From SURF-13 sp041695325 (GTDB lineage: Bacteria > Pseudomonadota > Gammaproteobacteria > SURF-13), in NCBI GenBank assembly GCA_041695325.1, contig JBGFRC010000027.1, forward strand, positions 8,979 to 72,978: a DNA stretch of 64,000 bases. The letters are read 5' to 3'. The stretch's first letter is position 1; the number at the start of each line of letters is the position of its first letter. Made by a program: the position numbers and the translations under genes. Below are positions 53,503-63,925 of the stretch, in pieces. The notes under the pieces are model-generated. The model was given only the letters and a program-made list of their open reading frames with translations, was not told the DNA's origin and made no database searches.

Positions 53503-53554
53503 GCCGCCTATTGTAATCTGCGGAGCCGCGCCAGCGATATGTTAAAATTCAGCT

Positions 53555-55729
53555 GTGGACGATGAACGGCTGCTGGATAATCTGAATGACGCGCAACGCG
53601 CCGCGGTGACCGCGCCGCCCGGCTCGTTGCTGGTGCTGGCGGGCGCGGGCAGCGGCAAGACGCGGGTGCTCACGCAGCGCATCGCCTGGCTGATCCACAC
53701 CGGGCAGGCCTCGCCCTACGGCGTGCTTGCGGTGACCTTCACCAACAAGGCGGCAAGCGAGATGCGCGCGCGCATCGAGGAGCTGTTGCAGATGCCCGCG
53801 CGCGGGCTGTGGGTGGGCACGTTCCACGGCCTGGCGCACCGCCTGCTGCGCGCGCACTGGCGCGAGGCGAAACTCCCGGAGACCTTCCAAATCCTGGACA
53901 GCGACGATCAGCAGCGCATCATCCGCCGCGTGCTGAAGGCGCTCGCTCTGGACGAGGAGCGCTGGCCGCCGCGCCAGATGCAGGGCTTCATCAACGCGCG
54001 CAAGGACGAAGGGCTGCGCCCGCAGCATCTGGAGGACCGTGACGATCCTTACTTGCGCCAGATGCTGCGCGTGTATCGCGCCTACGAGGAAACCTGCGAG
54101 CGCGGCGGCCTGGTGGATTTCGCCGAACTGCTGCTGCGCGCGCACGAGCTGTGGCGCGATGACGCGGCCGTGCTGGCGCACTACCAGCAGCGCTTCAAGC
54201 ACATTCTGGTGGACGAGTTTCAGGACACTAACGCCATCCAGTACGCCTGGCTCAGGCTGCTCGCGGGCAGCGACAACAAGCTGTTTGCGGTGGGCGACGA
54301 CGATCAGTCCATCTACGGCTGGCGCGGCGCGCGCATCGAAAACATCCAGCGCCTCACCAGGGACTATCCCGGCGCGCAAATCGTCCGCCTGGAGCAGAAC
54401 TACCGCTCCAGCGCCACCATCCTGTCGGCCGCCAACGCGCTCATCGCGCACAACAGCGGTCGGCTGGGCAAGAACCTGTGGACCTCGGGCAGCCGCGGCG
54501 ATCCGATCCGGGTGTACAACGCGTTTAATGATCTGGAGGAGGCGCGCTTTGTGGCGGAGCGCATCGCGCAGTGGTTCTCGCACGGCGGCCGCTATTCCGA
54601 GGCGGCGGTGTTGTACCGCTCCAACGCGCAGTCGCGCGTGCTCGAGGCGGCGCTGTTGCAGGCGGGTATTCCCTATCGCGTGTACGGCGGCCTGCGCTTT
54701 TTCGAGCGCGCCGAGATCAAGGACGCGCTGGCCTACCTGCGCCTCATCGCCTCCACCTCCGACGATGCCTCGTTCGAGCGCGTGGTGAACCTGCCCACGC
54801 GCGGCGTCGGCGACACCACCATGGAAACCGTGCGTACTATCGCCAGGCAGCGCGGCAGCACGCTGTGGAGCGCCGCTCAAACCGCCCTGGCGGAAAACGC
54901 CTTGAGTGCGCGCGCGGCGAACGCCTTGGGCGGTTTCCTGAAGCTGATCGAGACCCTTGCCCTGGAAGTGCAAAACCTGCCTCTGTTCGAGCAGGTCGAG
55001 CAAACGATGCAGCTGAGCGGCCTGCTGGAGCACTACCGCCAAGGGAAGGGAGAAAAAGACCAGGCGCGGGTGGAAAACCTGGATGAATTATTGAACGCCG
55101 CGCGCGAATTCGAGCACGAGGAGGGGGATACGCTCGCCCCGCTTGATGCGTTTCTGGCCCACGCCGCGCTGGAGGCGGGCGAGGGCCAGGGCGGGGCGTG
55201 GGAGGATTGCGCGCAGCTTATGACCCTGCACTCGGCCAAGGGGCTGGAGTTTCCGCTGGTGTTTCTGTGCGGCATGGAGGAAGGGCTGTTCCCGCACGAG
55301 CGCTCCATCGAGGAAGGCAGCCGCTTGGAGGAAGAGCGGCGTTTGTGCTACGTCGGCATCACGCGCGCCCAGCGCGAGCTGTATCTTACCCACGCCGAAG
55401 TACGCCGCCTGCACGGCTCGGAAAGCTACCGCCTGCCGTCGCGCTTTATCGCCGAAATCCCCGCCGAGCTGGTGAGCGAGATCCGCCCGCGCCTCACAGT
55501 CGCGCCCGCGCGCCCTGCCCAGGTTCAACCCGTACGCCTCCGCCCCACGGCGAATGAGATACCCAACACCCGTCTGCGCATCGGCCAGCAGGTGTTGCAC
55601 GCCAAGTTCGGCGAGGGAGTGATCCTGAACTACGAAGGGGCGGGCGAACAGGCGCGGGTGCAGGTCAATTTCGGCCGCGCCGGGGAAAAATGGCTGATGC
55701 TGGCTTATGCCAACCTGCAAACACATTGA
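53555..55729 (+). CDS. uvrD: DNA helicase II UvrD
   Basis: SF1A 3'-5' helicase for nucleotide excision and mismatch repair. GTG start gives MDDERLLDNLNDAQRAAV, the usual UvrD opening. Motifs: LAGAGSGKTRVL (I), FTNKAASEMRARI (Ia), LVDEFQDTN (II), GDDDQSIYGWRGA (III), LEQNYRSSATIL (IV), LMTLHSAKGLEFPLVFL (V), RRLCYVGITRAQRELYL (VI). The C-terminal Tudor-like region (LRIGQQVLHAKFGEGVILNY) is present. 724 aa, normal. Confidence 0.96.
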   Translation: MDDERLLDNLNDAQRAAVTAPPGSLLVLAGAGSGKTRVLTQRIAWLIHTGQASPYGVLAVTFTNKAASEMRARIEELLQMPARGLWVGTFHGLAHRLLRAHWREAKLPETFQILDSDDQQRIIRRVLKALALDEERWPPRQMQGFINARKDEGLRPQHLEDRDDPYLRQMLRVYRAYEETCERGGLVDFAELLLRAHELWRDDAAVLAHYQQRFKHILVDEFQDTNAIQYAWLRLLAGSDNKLFAVGDDDQSIYGWRGARIENIQRLTRDYPGAQIVRLEQNYRSSATILSAANALIAHNSGRLGKNLWTSGSRGDPIRVYNAFNDLEEARFVAERIAQWFSHGGRYSEAAVLYRSNAQSRVLEAALLQAGIPYRVYGGLRFFERAEIKDALAYLRLIASTSDDASFERVVNLPTRGVGDTTMETVRTIARQRGSTLWSAAQTALAENALSARAANALGGFLKLIETLALEVQNLPLFEQVEQTMQLSGLLEHYRQGKGEKDQARVENLDELLNAAREFEHEEGDTLAPLDAFLAHAALEAGEGQGGAWEDCAQLMTLHSAKGLEFPLVFLCGMEEGLFPHERSIEEGSRLEEERRLCYVGITRAQRELYLTHAEVRRLHGSESYRLPSRFIAEIPAELVSEIRPRLTVAPARPAQVQPVRLRPTANEIPNTRLRIGQQVLHAKFGEGVILNYEGAGEQARVQVNFGRAGEKWLMLAYANLQTH

Positions 55730-55917
55730 ACTCCCCCTCTGGGCCGGACTCTAATCGTAAGCCCCTGTTCAGAACGTTGTATTTTTGTAAAAATGACTTG
55801 ATCTTTAAATCGGGTTTAATGAGAATACTGCCGGGTTGGTTGCTACCGGTGTAAGGCCCGAAGTACGACCGTCACCCCAAAAATTTAATCTTTATCTTAG
55901 TTCTCAAGGAGAAAATA

Positions 55918-56253
55918 ATGAAATCACGTTGGTTAATCGGCGCCGGTGCCGCCGCCCTGTTGTTTTCGGCTCAGGCAAATGCCGCGCTGGATATGGAAGC
56001 GGGCAAGGCGCTCGGCAAGAAGAGCGGCTGTTTCGCCTGCCATCAGGTGGAATCCAAGCGCGTTGGCCCGTCCTGGAATGACGTCGCCGCCAAGTACAAG
56101 GGCAACCCGGACGCCAAGAAGATACTGGTGGAGTGGACCAAGAAGGGCGGCACGGGCCGCTGGCAGATGGGTGTGATGCCGGCCTACTCGCCGCGCGTGT
56201 CGGATGCGGATATCGAACAACTGACGGATTTCATCCTCTCGCTCGCGAAGTAA
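55918..56253 (+). CDS. Small c-type cytochrome
   Basis: 111 aa periplasmic electron carrier of the c551/c552 type. Signal peptide (WLIGAGAAALLFSAQANA), haem-binding CFACH at ~37-41 and the axial Met in MGVMPAYSPRVSD. Good Shine-Dalgarno (aaggag). Single-gene unit between a 188-bp upstream gap and a strong terminator. The redox partner is not indicated by its neighbours. Confidence 0.92.
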   Translation: MKSRWLIGAGAAALLFSAQANAALDMEAGKALGKKSGCFACHQVESKRVGPSWNDVAAKYKGNPDAKKILVEWTKKGGTGRWQMGVMPAYSPRVSDADIEQLTDFILSLAK

Positions 56254-56282
56254 CAACCTCTTCAAATTATCGTAGCACACCA

Positions 56283-56312
56283 AAGGCCGGCGCAAGCCGG
56301 CCTTCTTTTTTG
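56283..56312 (+). terminator. Rho-independent terminator after cytochrome c
   Basis: Stem aaggccggc / gccggcctt with gcaa loop followed by cttttttg, ~30 bp after the stop. Confidence 0.9.
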
Positions 56313-56344
56313 CTCTTTCCACCACGACGCCCTAAACAAAACCC

Positions 56345-56375
56345 TTGACTCTATTAATGAGAATAATTATCATTC
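56345..56375 (+). promoter_or_regulatory. Promoter overlapped by a Fur box
   Basis: -35 TTGACT (56345-56350), 17-bp spacer, -10 TATCAT (56368-56373). The sequence atgagaataattatcattc (56357-56375) matches the Fur consensus (gataatgataatcattatc) closely and covers the -10, so iron-replete repression of the downstream importer is expected. Confidence 0.8.
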
Positions 56376-56408
56376 ATATATAGATTTTATTTATGGAGTT
56401 TACAGGAC

Positions 56409-57407
56409 GTGACTAAGAAATGGTGGTTGGTAGCTCTGCTGGGCCTGAGTTCAATCGCCCAGGCGCAGGCTGCGGAAGAAGTGGTGGTGTACTCCGCGCG
56501 CATCGAGAAACTGATTAAGCCGATATTCGACGCCTATACCCAGGAAACCGGGGTGAAGATCACGGCCGTCACCGGCAAGGAAGGCCCGCTGATGGAGCGG
56601 CTCAAGGCCGAGGGTGCAAAGACCCCGGCGGATATCCTGCTCACCGTGGATGCGGGCAACCTGTGGCAGGCGGCGCAGGAGGGCCTGCTCGCCAAGGTGG
56701 ACTCCAGAATCCTGAACGACAACATCCCGGCCCATCTGCGCGACCCAGACGGCCACTGGTACGGGCTGTCGGTGCGCACGCGCGCCATCATTTACAACAC
56801 GCGCAAGGTGCAACCGGGCGAGCTGTCCAGTTATGAAGACCTGGGCGGCGCGAAATGGAACAAGCGTTTGTGCCTGCGTAGCTCCAAGAAGGTCTACAAC
56901 CAGTCGCTGGTGGCGATGATGATTGCGCGCCACGGTGTGGATAAAACTGAAGCCATCGTCAAATCCTGGGTCGCCAATCTCGCCGCGCCGGAGTTCTCTG
57001 ATGACGATTCCGTGATTAAGGCCACGGCGGCGGGGCAGTGTGACGTGGGCATCGTGAACAGCTATTATCTGGGCCGCCTCCAGAAAGAGCAGCCCGATCT
57101 GCCGGTGGCGATTTTCTGGCCCAACCAGCAGGACGGCGGCGCGCACGTGAATATCTCCGGCGCGGGCGTGACGCGCCACGCCAAGCACCCCGACGCGGCA
57201 TTGAAACTTCTGGAGTGGCTGTCCTCGGACAAGGCGCAAAAGCTGTTCGCCGACGCCAACCTGGAGTTCCCGGCCAACACCAGGGTGCAACCCGATCCGC
57301 TGGTGGCGGCGTGGGGACCGTTCAAGCACGACGCCATCAACGTCTCCGAGGCCGGCAAGCGTCAGGCCGAGGCCGTGATGCTGATGGATCGCGCGGGTTA
57401 CAAGTAA
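56409..57407 (+). CDS. fbpA: Iron(III) ABC transporter substrate-binding protein
   Basis: Periplasmic ferric-iron-binding protein, 332 aa. Signal peptide (WWLVALLGLSSIAQAQA) then EEVVVYSARIEKLIKPIFDA, typical of the FbpA/FutA group; tyrosines in VNSYYLGRLQ (~217-218) are the usual iron ligands. GTG start, with the Fur-box promoter ~35 bp upstream. First gene of a two-gene unit with the permease. Confidence 0.9.
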   Translation: MTKKWWLVALLGLSSIAQAQAAEEVVVYSARIEKLIKPIFDAYTQETGVKITAVTGKEGPLMERLKAEGAKTPADILLTVDAGNLWQAAQEGLLAKVDSRILNDNIPAHLRDPDGHWYGLSVRTRAIIYNTRKVQPGELSSYEDLGGAKWNKRLCLRSSKKVYNQSLVAMMIARHGVDKTEAIVKSWVANLAAPEFSDDDSVIKATAAGQCDVGIVNSYYLGRLQKEQPDLPVAIFWPNQQDGGAHVNISGAGVTRHAKHPDAALKLLEWLSSDKAQKLFADANLEFPANTRVQPDPLVAAWGPFKHDAINVSEAGKRQAEAVMLMDRAGYK

Positions 57408-57416
57408 AACTCCCCG

Positions 57417-59090
57417 ATGAGGAGCGCCCTGGCGCCTCCTCTAGGCCGGGCGCCCGCCCGCCGCACGGCGGCGGGCGGTTCGCGCGCCGGCGCATGGCGC
57501 ATCGCCGTCTGGCTCATCGTCATCCTGGTCGGCGCGCATGTCCTGCTGCCGTTTGCCGCCTGGCTGGTCCCGCAAACAGCGGTATGGCGCCACCTGGCGG
57601 ATACCGTACTCGCTGAGCTGCTGCTTAACACCCTGATACTCAGCGTAGGCGTGGGGCTCGGTGTATTGGTGACAGGCGTGGGACTCGCCTGGCTCACCAC
57701 CCTATGCGAGTTTCCGGGCCGGCGCGTGTTCGAGTGGGCGCTCATGCTGCCGCTCGCACTACCCGCCTATGTGCTGGCCTTCGTCGCCGTCGGCCTGCTT
57801 GACTTCAGCGGGCCGCTGCAAACCTGGTTGCGTAGCGTGTTCGGTGATGAATTACGCCTGCCCGCGATCCGCTCCGCGGGCGGGGTGATCATGGTCCTGA
57901 CGCTGGCGCTGTATCCTTACGTGTACCTGCTGGCGCGCACGGCGTTTCTTGCCCAGGGACGTAGCCTCATGGAAAGCGCGCGCATGCTGGGTTTGAACCC
58001 GTGGCGGGCGTTTGTGCGCGTGGCGCTCCCCACCGCACGCCCGGCCATCATCGCCGGCCTTGCGCTGGCGCTGATGGAGACGTTAGCCGATTTCGGCGCG
58101 GTGTATATTTTCAATTTCGACACCTTCACCACCGCGATTTATAAAACCTGGTTCGGGCTGTTCAATCTCAGCGCCGCGGCGCAGCTCTCTTCCCTGCTGC
58201 TGTTGCTGGTGGCGCTCGCCCTGTTTGCCGAACAAAGAGGCCGCGGGCGGGCGCGTTATTATTCCGGCGGCAAGATTGAGGCGGCGAAGCGTTATCCCTT
58301 GCGCGGCGCGCGCGCCTGGGCTGCGACCGGCGCGGCGCTGCTGGTGCTGTCGCTCGCCTTCGTGATTCCGCTGATTCAATTGACAATTTGGGCCGCGCAG
58401 GCGGTGCGTGACGGCGTCAATGAAAATTATTTCGGCCACGTCACGCACACCATGCTGCTCAGCGCCTGTGCCGCGCTGCTCATCGTAGCCACGGCGCTGC
58501 TGTTTGGTTTCGTCCAGCGGCGCTGGCCGGGCGCCCTAAGCCGTGCCGCCGTGCGCCTTGCCACCCTGGGCTACGCCCTGCCCGGCACGGTGCTCGCAGT
58601 GAGCATCATGCTCTCCTTCACCGCGCTGCAAAACCAGCTCGACGCAATCGCGCGCAGTTGGTTCAGCCTGGATACCGGTCTTTTATTGAGCAGCTCCGTA
58701 GCGGCGCTGTTGTTTGCCTATCTGGTGCGCTTTCTGGCCGTAGGCTACGGCCCGGTGGAGAGCGCGCTCACGCGCATCACGCCCGCCATGGAGATGGCCG
58801 CGCAAAGTCTGGGCGCAACGCCGCGTGAAACGCTGTGGCGTATTTATTTGCCGCTGCTGCGGGCCGGCCTGCTCACTGCGGCGTTGCTGGCGTTTGTGGA
58901 GGTGATGAAGGAGATGCCCGCGACCTTATTATTGCGCCCCTTCGGCTGGGATACGCTGGCGGTCAACATCTTCGAGCTGACTTCGGAAGGCGAGTGGGCG
59001 CAGGCGGCGCTGCCCGCCTTGACACTGGTGCTGGTGGGCCTGATCCCGGTCACGATGCTGATGCGACCAGGAACGACCAGGAACGGCTAG
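57417..59090 (+). CDS. fbpB: Iron(III) ABC transporter permease
   Basis: Fused two-domain permease of the FbpB type, 557 aa, about twelve helices. Each half has an EAA-like loop: [20 protein letters not shown] near residue 190 and [21 protein letters not shown] near 465. Starts 9 bp after fbpA. The usual ATPase gene fbpC does not follow; the next gene is convergent terC, overlapping by 4 bp at the stops. Confidence 0.92.
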   Translation: MRSALAPPLGRAPARRTAAGGSRAGAWRIAVWLIVILVGAHVLLPFAAWLVPQTAVWRHLADTVLAELLLNTLILSVGVGLGVLVTGVGLAWLTTLCEFPGRRVFEWALMLPLALPAYVLAFVAVGLLDFSGPLQTWLRSVFGDELRLPAIRSAGGVIMVLTLALYPYVYLLARTAFLAQGRSLMESARMLGLNPWRAFVRVALPTARPAIIAGLALALMETLADFGAVYIFNFDTFTTAIYKTWFGLFNLSAAAQLSSLLLLLVALALFAEQRGRGRARYYSGGKIEAAKRYPLRGARAWAATGAALLVLSLAFVIPLIQLTIWAAQAVRDGVNENYFGHVTHTMLLSACAALLIVATALLFGFVQRRWPGALSRAAVRLATLGYALPGTVLAVSIMLSFTALQNQLDAIARSWFSLDTGLLLSSSVAALLFAYLVRFLAVGYGPVESALTRITPAMEMAAQSLGATPRETLWRIYLPLLRAGLLTAALLAFVEVMKEMPATLLLRPFGWDTLAVNIFELTSEGEWAQAALPALTLVLVGLIPVTMLMRPGTTRNG

Positions 59091-60052
59091 CCCCGCACTT
59101 TAGTGCGGGGTCGAGTCTTGATGATGCTCAAGACGATCGAGACGGCGAGTATCAACGCCACCACCGCGAGCGCGGCGAGCACGGGAATCTTGAACAAATC
59201 CACAATCAGCATCTTGACGCCGATAAAGACAAGCACCAGGGCGAGGCCGTATTTGAGGTAGTGAAAGCGCGGCGCCACATCGGCCAGCAGAAAATACATG
59301 GCGCGCAGGCCCAGGATGGCGAAGATATTAGAAGTGAACACGATGAACGGGTCATCGGTAATGGCGAAGATGGCGGGTATACTATCCACCGCGAAGATGA
59401 GATCGGACACTTCGATCAACACCAGCACCAGAAACAGCGGGGTGGCGTAGCGAACGCCGTTTTTCCATACCAAAAATTTTTCCCCGTGGTATTCTGGGGT
59501 GATCCTCAGGTGTCCGCGCATCCAGCGCAGGATGGGATTTTTCTCCAGGTCCGGCTCATGCTCCGCGAACAGAAACATCTTGACGCCGGTAGCCAACAGA
59601 AACAGTCCGAAGAAGTACAGTATCCAGTGAAACTTGGCGATCAGCCAGACGCCGAGCAGTATCATCACGGCGCGCATCACGATCGCGCCCAGCACGCCGT
59701 AGAGCAGCACCCGGCGCTGGTATTCCGCCGGCACCGCGAAATAGCCGAACAACATCAGAAACACGAAGATGTTGTCCACCGCCAGCGACTTCTCGATGAG
59801 ATAACCCGTGAAAAACTCCAGCGCCTTTTGATTGGCCAGATCGCGGCCCGCCGCGCCGTCGAGATACCACCACAACCCCGCGTTGAACAACAGGGCCAGA
59901 GTCACCCACACCAGCGACCAAGCCGCGGCCTCCTTCACGGAAACCTTGTGCGCGCCTTTGCGCCCAAGCAGAAACATATCCAGCGCCAGCATGATCGCCA
60001 CCAGCAGGATAAAACCCGCCCACATCCACCAGGTTCCAATGGTCTCCGGCAC
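59087..60052 (-). CDS. TerC/Alx-family membrane protein
   Basis: 321 aa, seven to nine membrane helices; members export manganese or confer tellurite resistance. The family motif [19 protein letters not shown] and its repeat [20 protein letters not shown] (conserved Asp residues) are both present, and [14 protein letters not shown]. The C-terminus carries a ccccgcac/gtgcgggg stem (59091-59110) in its coding DNA, next to the convergent fbpB stop. The start touches the purK stop. Confidence 0.9.
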   Translation of the reverse strand: MPETIGTWWMWAGFILLVAIMLALDMFLLGRKGAHKVSVKEAAAWSLVWVTLALLFNAGLWWYLDGAAGRDLANQKALEFFTGYLIEKSLAVDNIFVFLMLFGYFAVPAEYQRRVLLYGVLGAIVMRAVMILLGVWLIAKFHWILYFFGLFLLATGVKMFLFAEHEPDLEKNPILRWMRGHLRITPEYHGEKFLVWKNGVRYATPLFLVLVLIEVSDLIFAVDSIPAIFAITDDPFIVFTSNIFAILGLRAMYFLLADVAPRFHYLKYGLALVLVFIGVKMLIVDLFKIPVLAALAVVALILAVSIVLSIIKTRPRTKVRG

Positions 60053-61209
60053 TATGCGCTCCCTTTTGCATGAGCGGGGGCCTTGGCCCGTTCCAGCAGG
60101 CGCGCCTTGACTGCCAGGGCGGCGGCCAGGGCCTGCTCCGGTGATTCGTCGAGACAGGTAAAGTGTCCCATCTTGCGCCCCGGGCGCGGCTCGTGTTTTC
60201 CGTAGAGATGAAGTTTTGCCTGCGGATGTTGCAGTACCTCTTCCCAGCGCGGTTCACCCCGCGCCCACAACTCGCCGAGCAGGTTCACCATCACTGCCGG
60301 GGAAAGAAGACGCGCGGCGCCGAGCGGCAGGCCGCACAGCGCGCGCACCTGTTGCTCAAACTGGCTGGTCATGCAGGCGTCCAGGGTGTAATGCCCGCTG
60401 TTGTGCGGACGCGGCGCGATTTCGTTGATAATAAGTTTGTCACCGGCCAGCACAAAAAATTCCACCGCCAGCACGCCGCAGTAGTCGAAACACCGGGCGA
60501 GCTGCACCGCCATCTCCGTCGCCTGGTTTGCAAGTGCCGCGCTGATGCGCGCTGGCGCGATGCTGATATCCAATATGCCGCTCTCGTGCCGGTTCTCGGC
60601 CACCGGGAAACATGCGGTGGCGCCGTTCGCGCCGCGCGCGAGGATCACCGAAATTTCCCGTTCCAGCGCCAGACGCTGCTCCAGCACGCAAGGCTCTTGA
60701 TTAAACTCATTAAAGGCGGCAAGGGCCTGCCGCCGGTCGCGCGCCTGCGCCTGGCCCTTGCCGTCGTAACCCAGGCGGCTGCGTTTGAGCAGCGCGGGAT
60801 AGGGGAAATCGCGCTCATCCAGTGCTTGCGCCTTGCGCGCCGCGATAAAAGGCGCGACGGGAAAGCCGTGCTGTTGCAGAAAGGTTTTCTCGGCGATGCG
60901 ATCCTGGGCGATGGCGACGGCGCGCGCAGCCGGGCGCACGATGCTGTGCGCGGCGAGAAATTCCAAGCTTTGCGCCGGGACATTTTCAAACTCAAGGGTG
61001 ACCGCGGCGCAGGTTTTGCCCAGCTCGTTCAGCGCGTCCGGGTCGTCGTAGCCCGCGCACAGGTGCTTATCGGCAAAGCGTGCGGCGGGGCTGCGCGGGT
61101 CGGGGTCGAGCACGGTGACGCGATAGCCCAGGGTGCGCGCGGCCACGGTAAACATGCTCCCAAGCTGCCCGCCGCCCAGGACGCCGAGCATGGCGCCTGG
61201 CAGGATCAT
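60052..61209 (-). CDS. purK: 5-(carboxyamino)imidazole ribonucleotide synthase PurK
   Basis: ATP-grasp enzyme of purine synthesis that makes N5-CAIR from AIR and bicarbonate. N-terminal [16 protein letters not shown]-grasp segments [13 protein letters not shown] and [20 protein letters not shown], and [18 protein letters not shown] are all diagnostic. 385 aa. Overlaps purE by 4 bp. Confidence 0.96.
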   Translation of the reverse strand: MILPGAMLGVLGGGQLGSMFTVAARTLGYRVTVLDPDPRSPAARFADKHLCAGYDDPDALNELGKTCAAVTLEFENVPAQSLEFLAAHSIVRPAARAVAIAQDRIAEKTFLQQHGFPVAPFIAARKAQALDERDFPYPALLKRSRLGYDGKGQAQARDRRQALAAFNEFNQEPCVLEQRLALEREISVILARGANGATACFPVAENRHESGILDISIAPARISAALANQATEMAVQLARCFDYCGVLAVEFFVLAGDKLIINEIAPRPHNSGHYTLDACMTSQFEQQVRALCGLPLGAARLLSPAVMVNLLGELWARGEPRWEEVLQHPQAKLHLYGKHEPRPGRKMGHFTCLDESPEQALAAALAVKARLLERAKAPAHAKGSA

Positions 61210-61706
61210 GCGCGCGGCGGGAGCGTCATGGCGAGCACGGCCTGCTCTTGCGTCTTGCGAAACGCGTGCAGTTTCGCGGCCAGCGCGGAGTCGTTGCGCG
61301 CCAGGAGCGCCACGGCGAACAGCGCCGCGTTCACCGCGCCCGCCTCGCCGATGGCGAAGGTCGCCACCGGCACGCCTTTCGGCATTTGCACCATGGACAA
61401 AAACGAATCCACGCCCTGCAAGTGTTTGGACGGCACCGGCACGCCCAGCACCGGTACGACGGTTTTGGCGGCCAGCATGCCGGGCAGGTGCGCCGCGCCA
61501 CCCGCACCGGCGACGATGCAGGCCAGGCCGCGGCCTTCCGCGGAAGCGGCGTAGTCATACAGCAAATCCGGCGTGCGATGCGCGGAGACGACTTTCTTTT
61601 CGTACACAACGCCGAACTCTTCCAGCGTGGCCGCGGCGTGGCGCATGGTTTCCCAGTCGCTGTCGCTGCCCATCACCACGCCCACCCGCGGCTGCGTCAT
61701 GTTCAT
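61206..61706 (-). CDS. purE: N5-CAIR mutase PurE
   Basis: Catalytic partner of PurK; converts N5-CAIR to [18 protein letters not shown] near the N-terminus, SAHRTPDL with the catalytic His, and [20 protein letters not shown]. 166 aa from ATG 61706; the GTG three bases upstream and ATG 61700 are alternatives. First gene of the purEK operon. Confidence 0.96.
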   Translation of the reverse strand: MNMTQPRVGVVMGSDSDWETMRHAAATLEEFGVVYEKKVVSAHRTPDLLYDYAASAEGRGLACIVAGAGGAAHLPGMLAAKTVVPVLGVPVPSKHLQGVDSFLSMVQMPKGVPVATFAIGEAGAVNAALFAVALLARNDSALAAKLHAFRKTQEQAVLAMTLPPRA

Positions 61707-61835
61707 CACTTATTCCAACTCACACTCAAAGCGCTGCCTTCGTTGGCGGCGTCGTTCGCTCGTCGCCGTATTCCTTGTGCTGACTCCTCGCTCACTCCTC
61801 GCCGCCTCGGTATCATCTTTGATTACAAATTGGAA

Positions 61836-62234
61836 TTATTCACTGTAAGGCATGCGCGTGTGGCCGTAACGGATGGCGAGCACCGCCAGCGCCAGCACCA
61901 GTATCGCCAGCGCAAGCGCCACGATATCCCAGCCGCTCATGTCCTTCATGCCCATGATGATGAAGCGGGCAATCGCCACCATGGCGATGTAGATCGGGTA
62001 GCGCACCGGCAGCTTGCCGCTGGTGAAATACAGGCCCACCATGGTGAGAATTTCCAGGTAGATGAACAGCAGCAGGATGTCGTGCAGCAACACCTCGCCG
62101 CGCTCCACCATGAGCAGGGTTTCCTGCCCGATGGCAATGATAGTGGCGATAGAGATCAGCAGCAGGCCGGCCCACTCCACCGCGTACAGCGCGCGCATGA
62201 CGGGGCCGGCTGGCGATTGGAGTATGCGTTTCAT
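61836..62234 (-). CDS. PsiE-like membrane protein
   Basis: 132 aa with four helices (LLLISIATIIAIGQETLLM, HDILLLFIYLEILTMVGLYF, IYIAMVAIARFIIMG, IVALALAILVLALAVLAIRY), matching the phosphate-starvation-inducible PsiE family layout (about 136 aa in E. coli). Its function in the family is not settled. Stands alone, between purE and the nhaA unit. Confidence 0.82.
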   Translation of the reverse strand: MKRILQSPAGPVMRALYAVEWAGLLLISIATIIAIGQETLLMVERGEVLLHDILLLFIYLEILTMVGLYFTSGKLPVRYPIYIAMVAIARFIIMGMKDMSGWDIVALALAILVLALAVLAIRYGHTRMPYSE

Positions 62235-62316
62235 GCGGGCCTGGTTTTTTTGATATTAACCCGGCAATGTTCATCGCCGGATTAATAGTATACCCGACTC
62301 CGGCGTCATTGCGGCG

Positions 62317-62424
62317 TTAAGCCTCCGCCCCATTGCTTGAAAGGTGCGGAATGCAGGGGGCATGGATGTAGAGCAGTTGGAATAACACCACCAGTACTAT
62401 CGCCAACGCGAGGTACGGACTCAT
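62317..62424 (-). CDS. 35-residue membrane peptide coupled to nhaA
   Basis: Reads MSPYLALAIVLVVLFQLLYI followed by HAPCIPHLSSNGAEA. One hydrophobic helix, and an ATGA overlap with the nhaA stop, which argues for translation after nhaA. No family recognised. Confidence 0.5.
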   Translation of the reverse strand: MSPYLALAIVLVVLFQLLYIHAPCIPHLSSNGAEA

Positions 62425-63824
62425 CTTGGGCCGTCTCGCCGGGTGGCCAACAACAACCAGCAGTAGCCCAGCGCGCCCGCCACCAGCGAGGCGCACAAAA
62501 TCCCTATTTTGGCCATCAACAGCTGCTCTGAATGCTCCGCAAAGGCCAACTCGGCGATAAACAGGGACATGGTGAAACCGATCCCCGCCAGCAGACTCAC
62601 CCCCGCGATGTGGCGGAATTCGGTATGTTCCGGCAATTGCCCGATATTCAACTTGAGCGCCAGCCAGCAACTGCCGGTGATGCCGAGAAACTTGCCGAGC
62701 ACCAAACCGATCGTTACGCCGAGGGTCACGGGATGACGCAAGGCCATTTCCAGCGTCTCAAATGCGATGGAGACACCCGCATTGGTCAAGGCAAAGATGG
62801 GGATTACCAATAACGCCACCGGCAGATGATAAAGATGCTCCAGGCGCTGCAGTGGCGTGTCTACCAACTCAATGTTGCGCTCCAGAGTGCGCAGGATAAT
62901 CCGCTGCGCCTCGTTGGTGCGGATGTCCGCGTCGGGCCGCTGGCTGGCGTCAAAACGGTTCATCAACTCACGCATCTGCCGGCTGAATTGCAAGGTATCG
63001 TATTTGAATCGCGCGGGGACGGTGAAGGCTCCCAGCACGCCGGCAATAGAGGCATGCACGCCCGATTTCAACAACATCAGCCACAACAGCAGGGCGATGA
63101 TAAAGTACGGCACGGCATGACGTATTCCGCCCAGATTGAACACAATCAAGACGAGAAACAGCGCCAGCGCCGAAGCCAGATAACCCAGGGCGATTTGCTC
63201 GGTATAAAACAGGGCGATGATCAACACCGCGCCCAGATCATCAGCGATCGCCAGCGCCACCAGGAACATTACCAGCGAGCGTGGGATACGGCTGCCGAGC
63301 AACACTAACGCCCCCACGGCAAAGGCGATATCAGTGGCCATGGGAATGCCCCAGCCGCGCGCCGCAACGCCCTCCGGATTCATCCAGTAATACAGCAGCG
63401 CCGGAACTATCATTCCACCCAGCGCCGCCACGACGGGTAAAGCGGCCTTACGGAAACTGGAAAGTTCCCCGACCAGAATGGCGCGCTTGATTTCGAGTCC
63501 CACCACGAAAAAAAACAGCGCCATCAGGCCTTCGTTGACCCAGTGATGCAGGCTTTTTTCCAACACGAAATTGCCGGCTGTGAGGGCAATCGGGGTATTG
63601 ACAATCTGTTGATATATGCCCGCGAGAGGAGAATTGGCTATCAACAGGGCGATGACCAGGCAGACCATCAAAATGATGCCGGACGTGGTCTGGTTCTTGA
63701 TGAACTCCTCGAAAGGAGTGATGACTTTCCTGAAAGGACGCTCCCAGGGCGCGTGATACACACCCGGACTGATCTCGTCCTCCGCAGATTCTTGAGTGTC
63801 CTTGATTCCCGGTTTGTCAGCCAT
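62421..63824 (-). CDS. nhaA: Na+/H+ antiporter NhaA
   Basis: Exchanges sodium for protons across the inner membrane. The core contains GWGIPMATDIAFAVGALVLL, IPRSLVMFLVALAIADDLGA (paired Asp for ion binding) and a C-terminal TGSCWLALKLNIGQLP. 467 aa, longer than E. coli NhaA (388) because of an N-terminal extension of ~35 residues and a central loop (~290-330). The ~80 bp upstream holds its promoter region. Confidence 0.94.
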   Translation of the reverse strand: MADKPGIKDTQESAEDEISPGVYHAPWERPFRKVITPFEEFIKNQTTSGIILMVCLVIALLIANSPLAGIYQQIVNTPIALTAGNFVLEKSLHHWVNEGLMALFFFVVGLEIKRAILVGELSSFRKAALPVVAALGGMIVPALLYYWMNPEGVAARGWGIPMATDIAFAVGALVLLGSRIPRSLVMFLVALAIADDLGAVLIIALFYTEQIALGYLASALALFLVLIVFNLGGIRHAVPYFIIALLLWLMLLKSGVHASIAGVLGAFTVPARFKYDTLQFSRQMRELMNRFDASQRPDADIRTNEAQRIILRTLERNIELVDTPLQRLEHLYHLPVALLVIPIFALTNAGVSIAFETLEMALRHPVTLGVTIGLVLGKFLGITGSCWLALKLNIGQLPEHTEFRHIAGVSLLAGIGFTMSLFIAELAFAEHSEQLLMAKIGILCASLVAGALGYCWLLLATRRDGPR

Positions 63825-63925
63825 TTAGAAATGAGCGGCAAATGCGAGGATGAGTAATCCGGGAAAGGTACTATAAATCAAGGTAATTAGGGCGTTTCGT
63901 AACCATCGTATAGTGGGAGATACGC

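Noticed and set aside
53549..55042. 497-codon minus-strand frame
   Set aside because: Antisense to uvrD with low-complexity Gln/Arg/Ala content.
58835..60073. 412-codon plus-strand frame
   Set aside because: Shadow of fbpB end and terC; His/Gln-rich with no domain.
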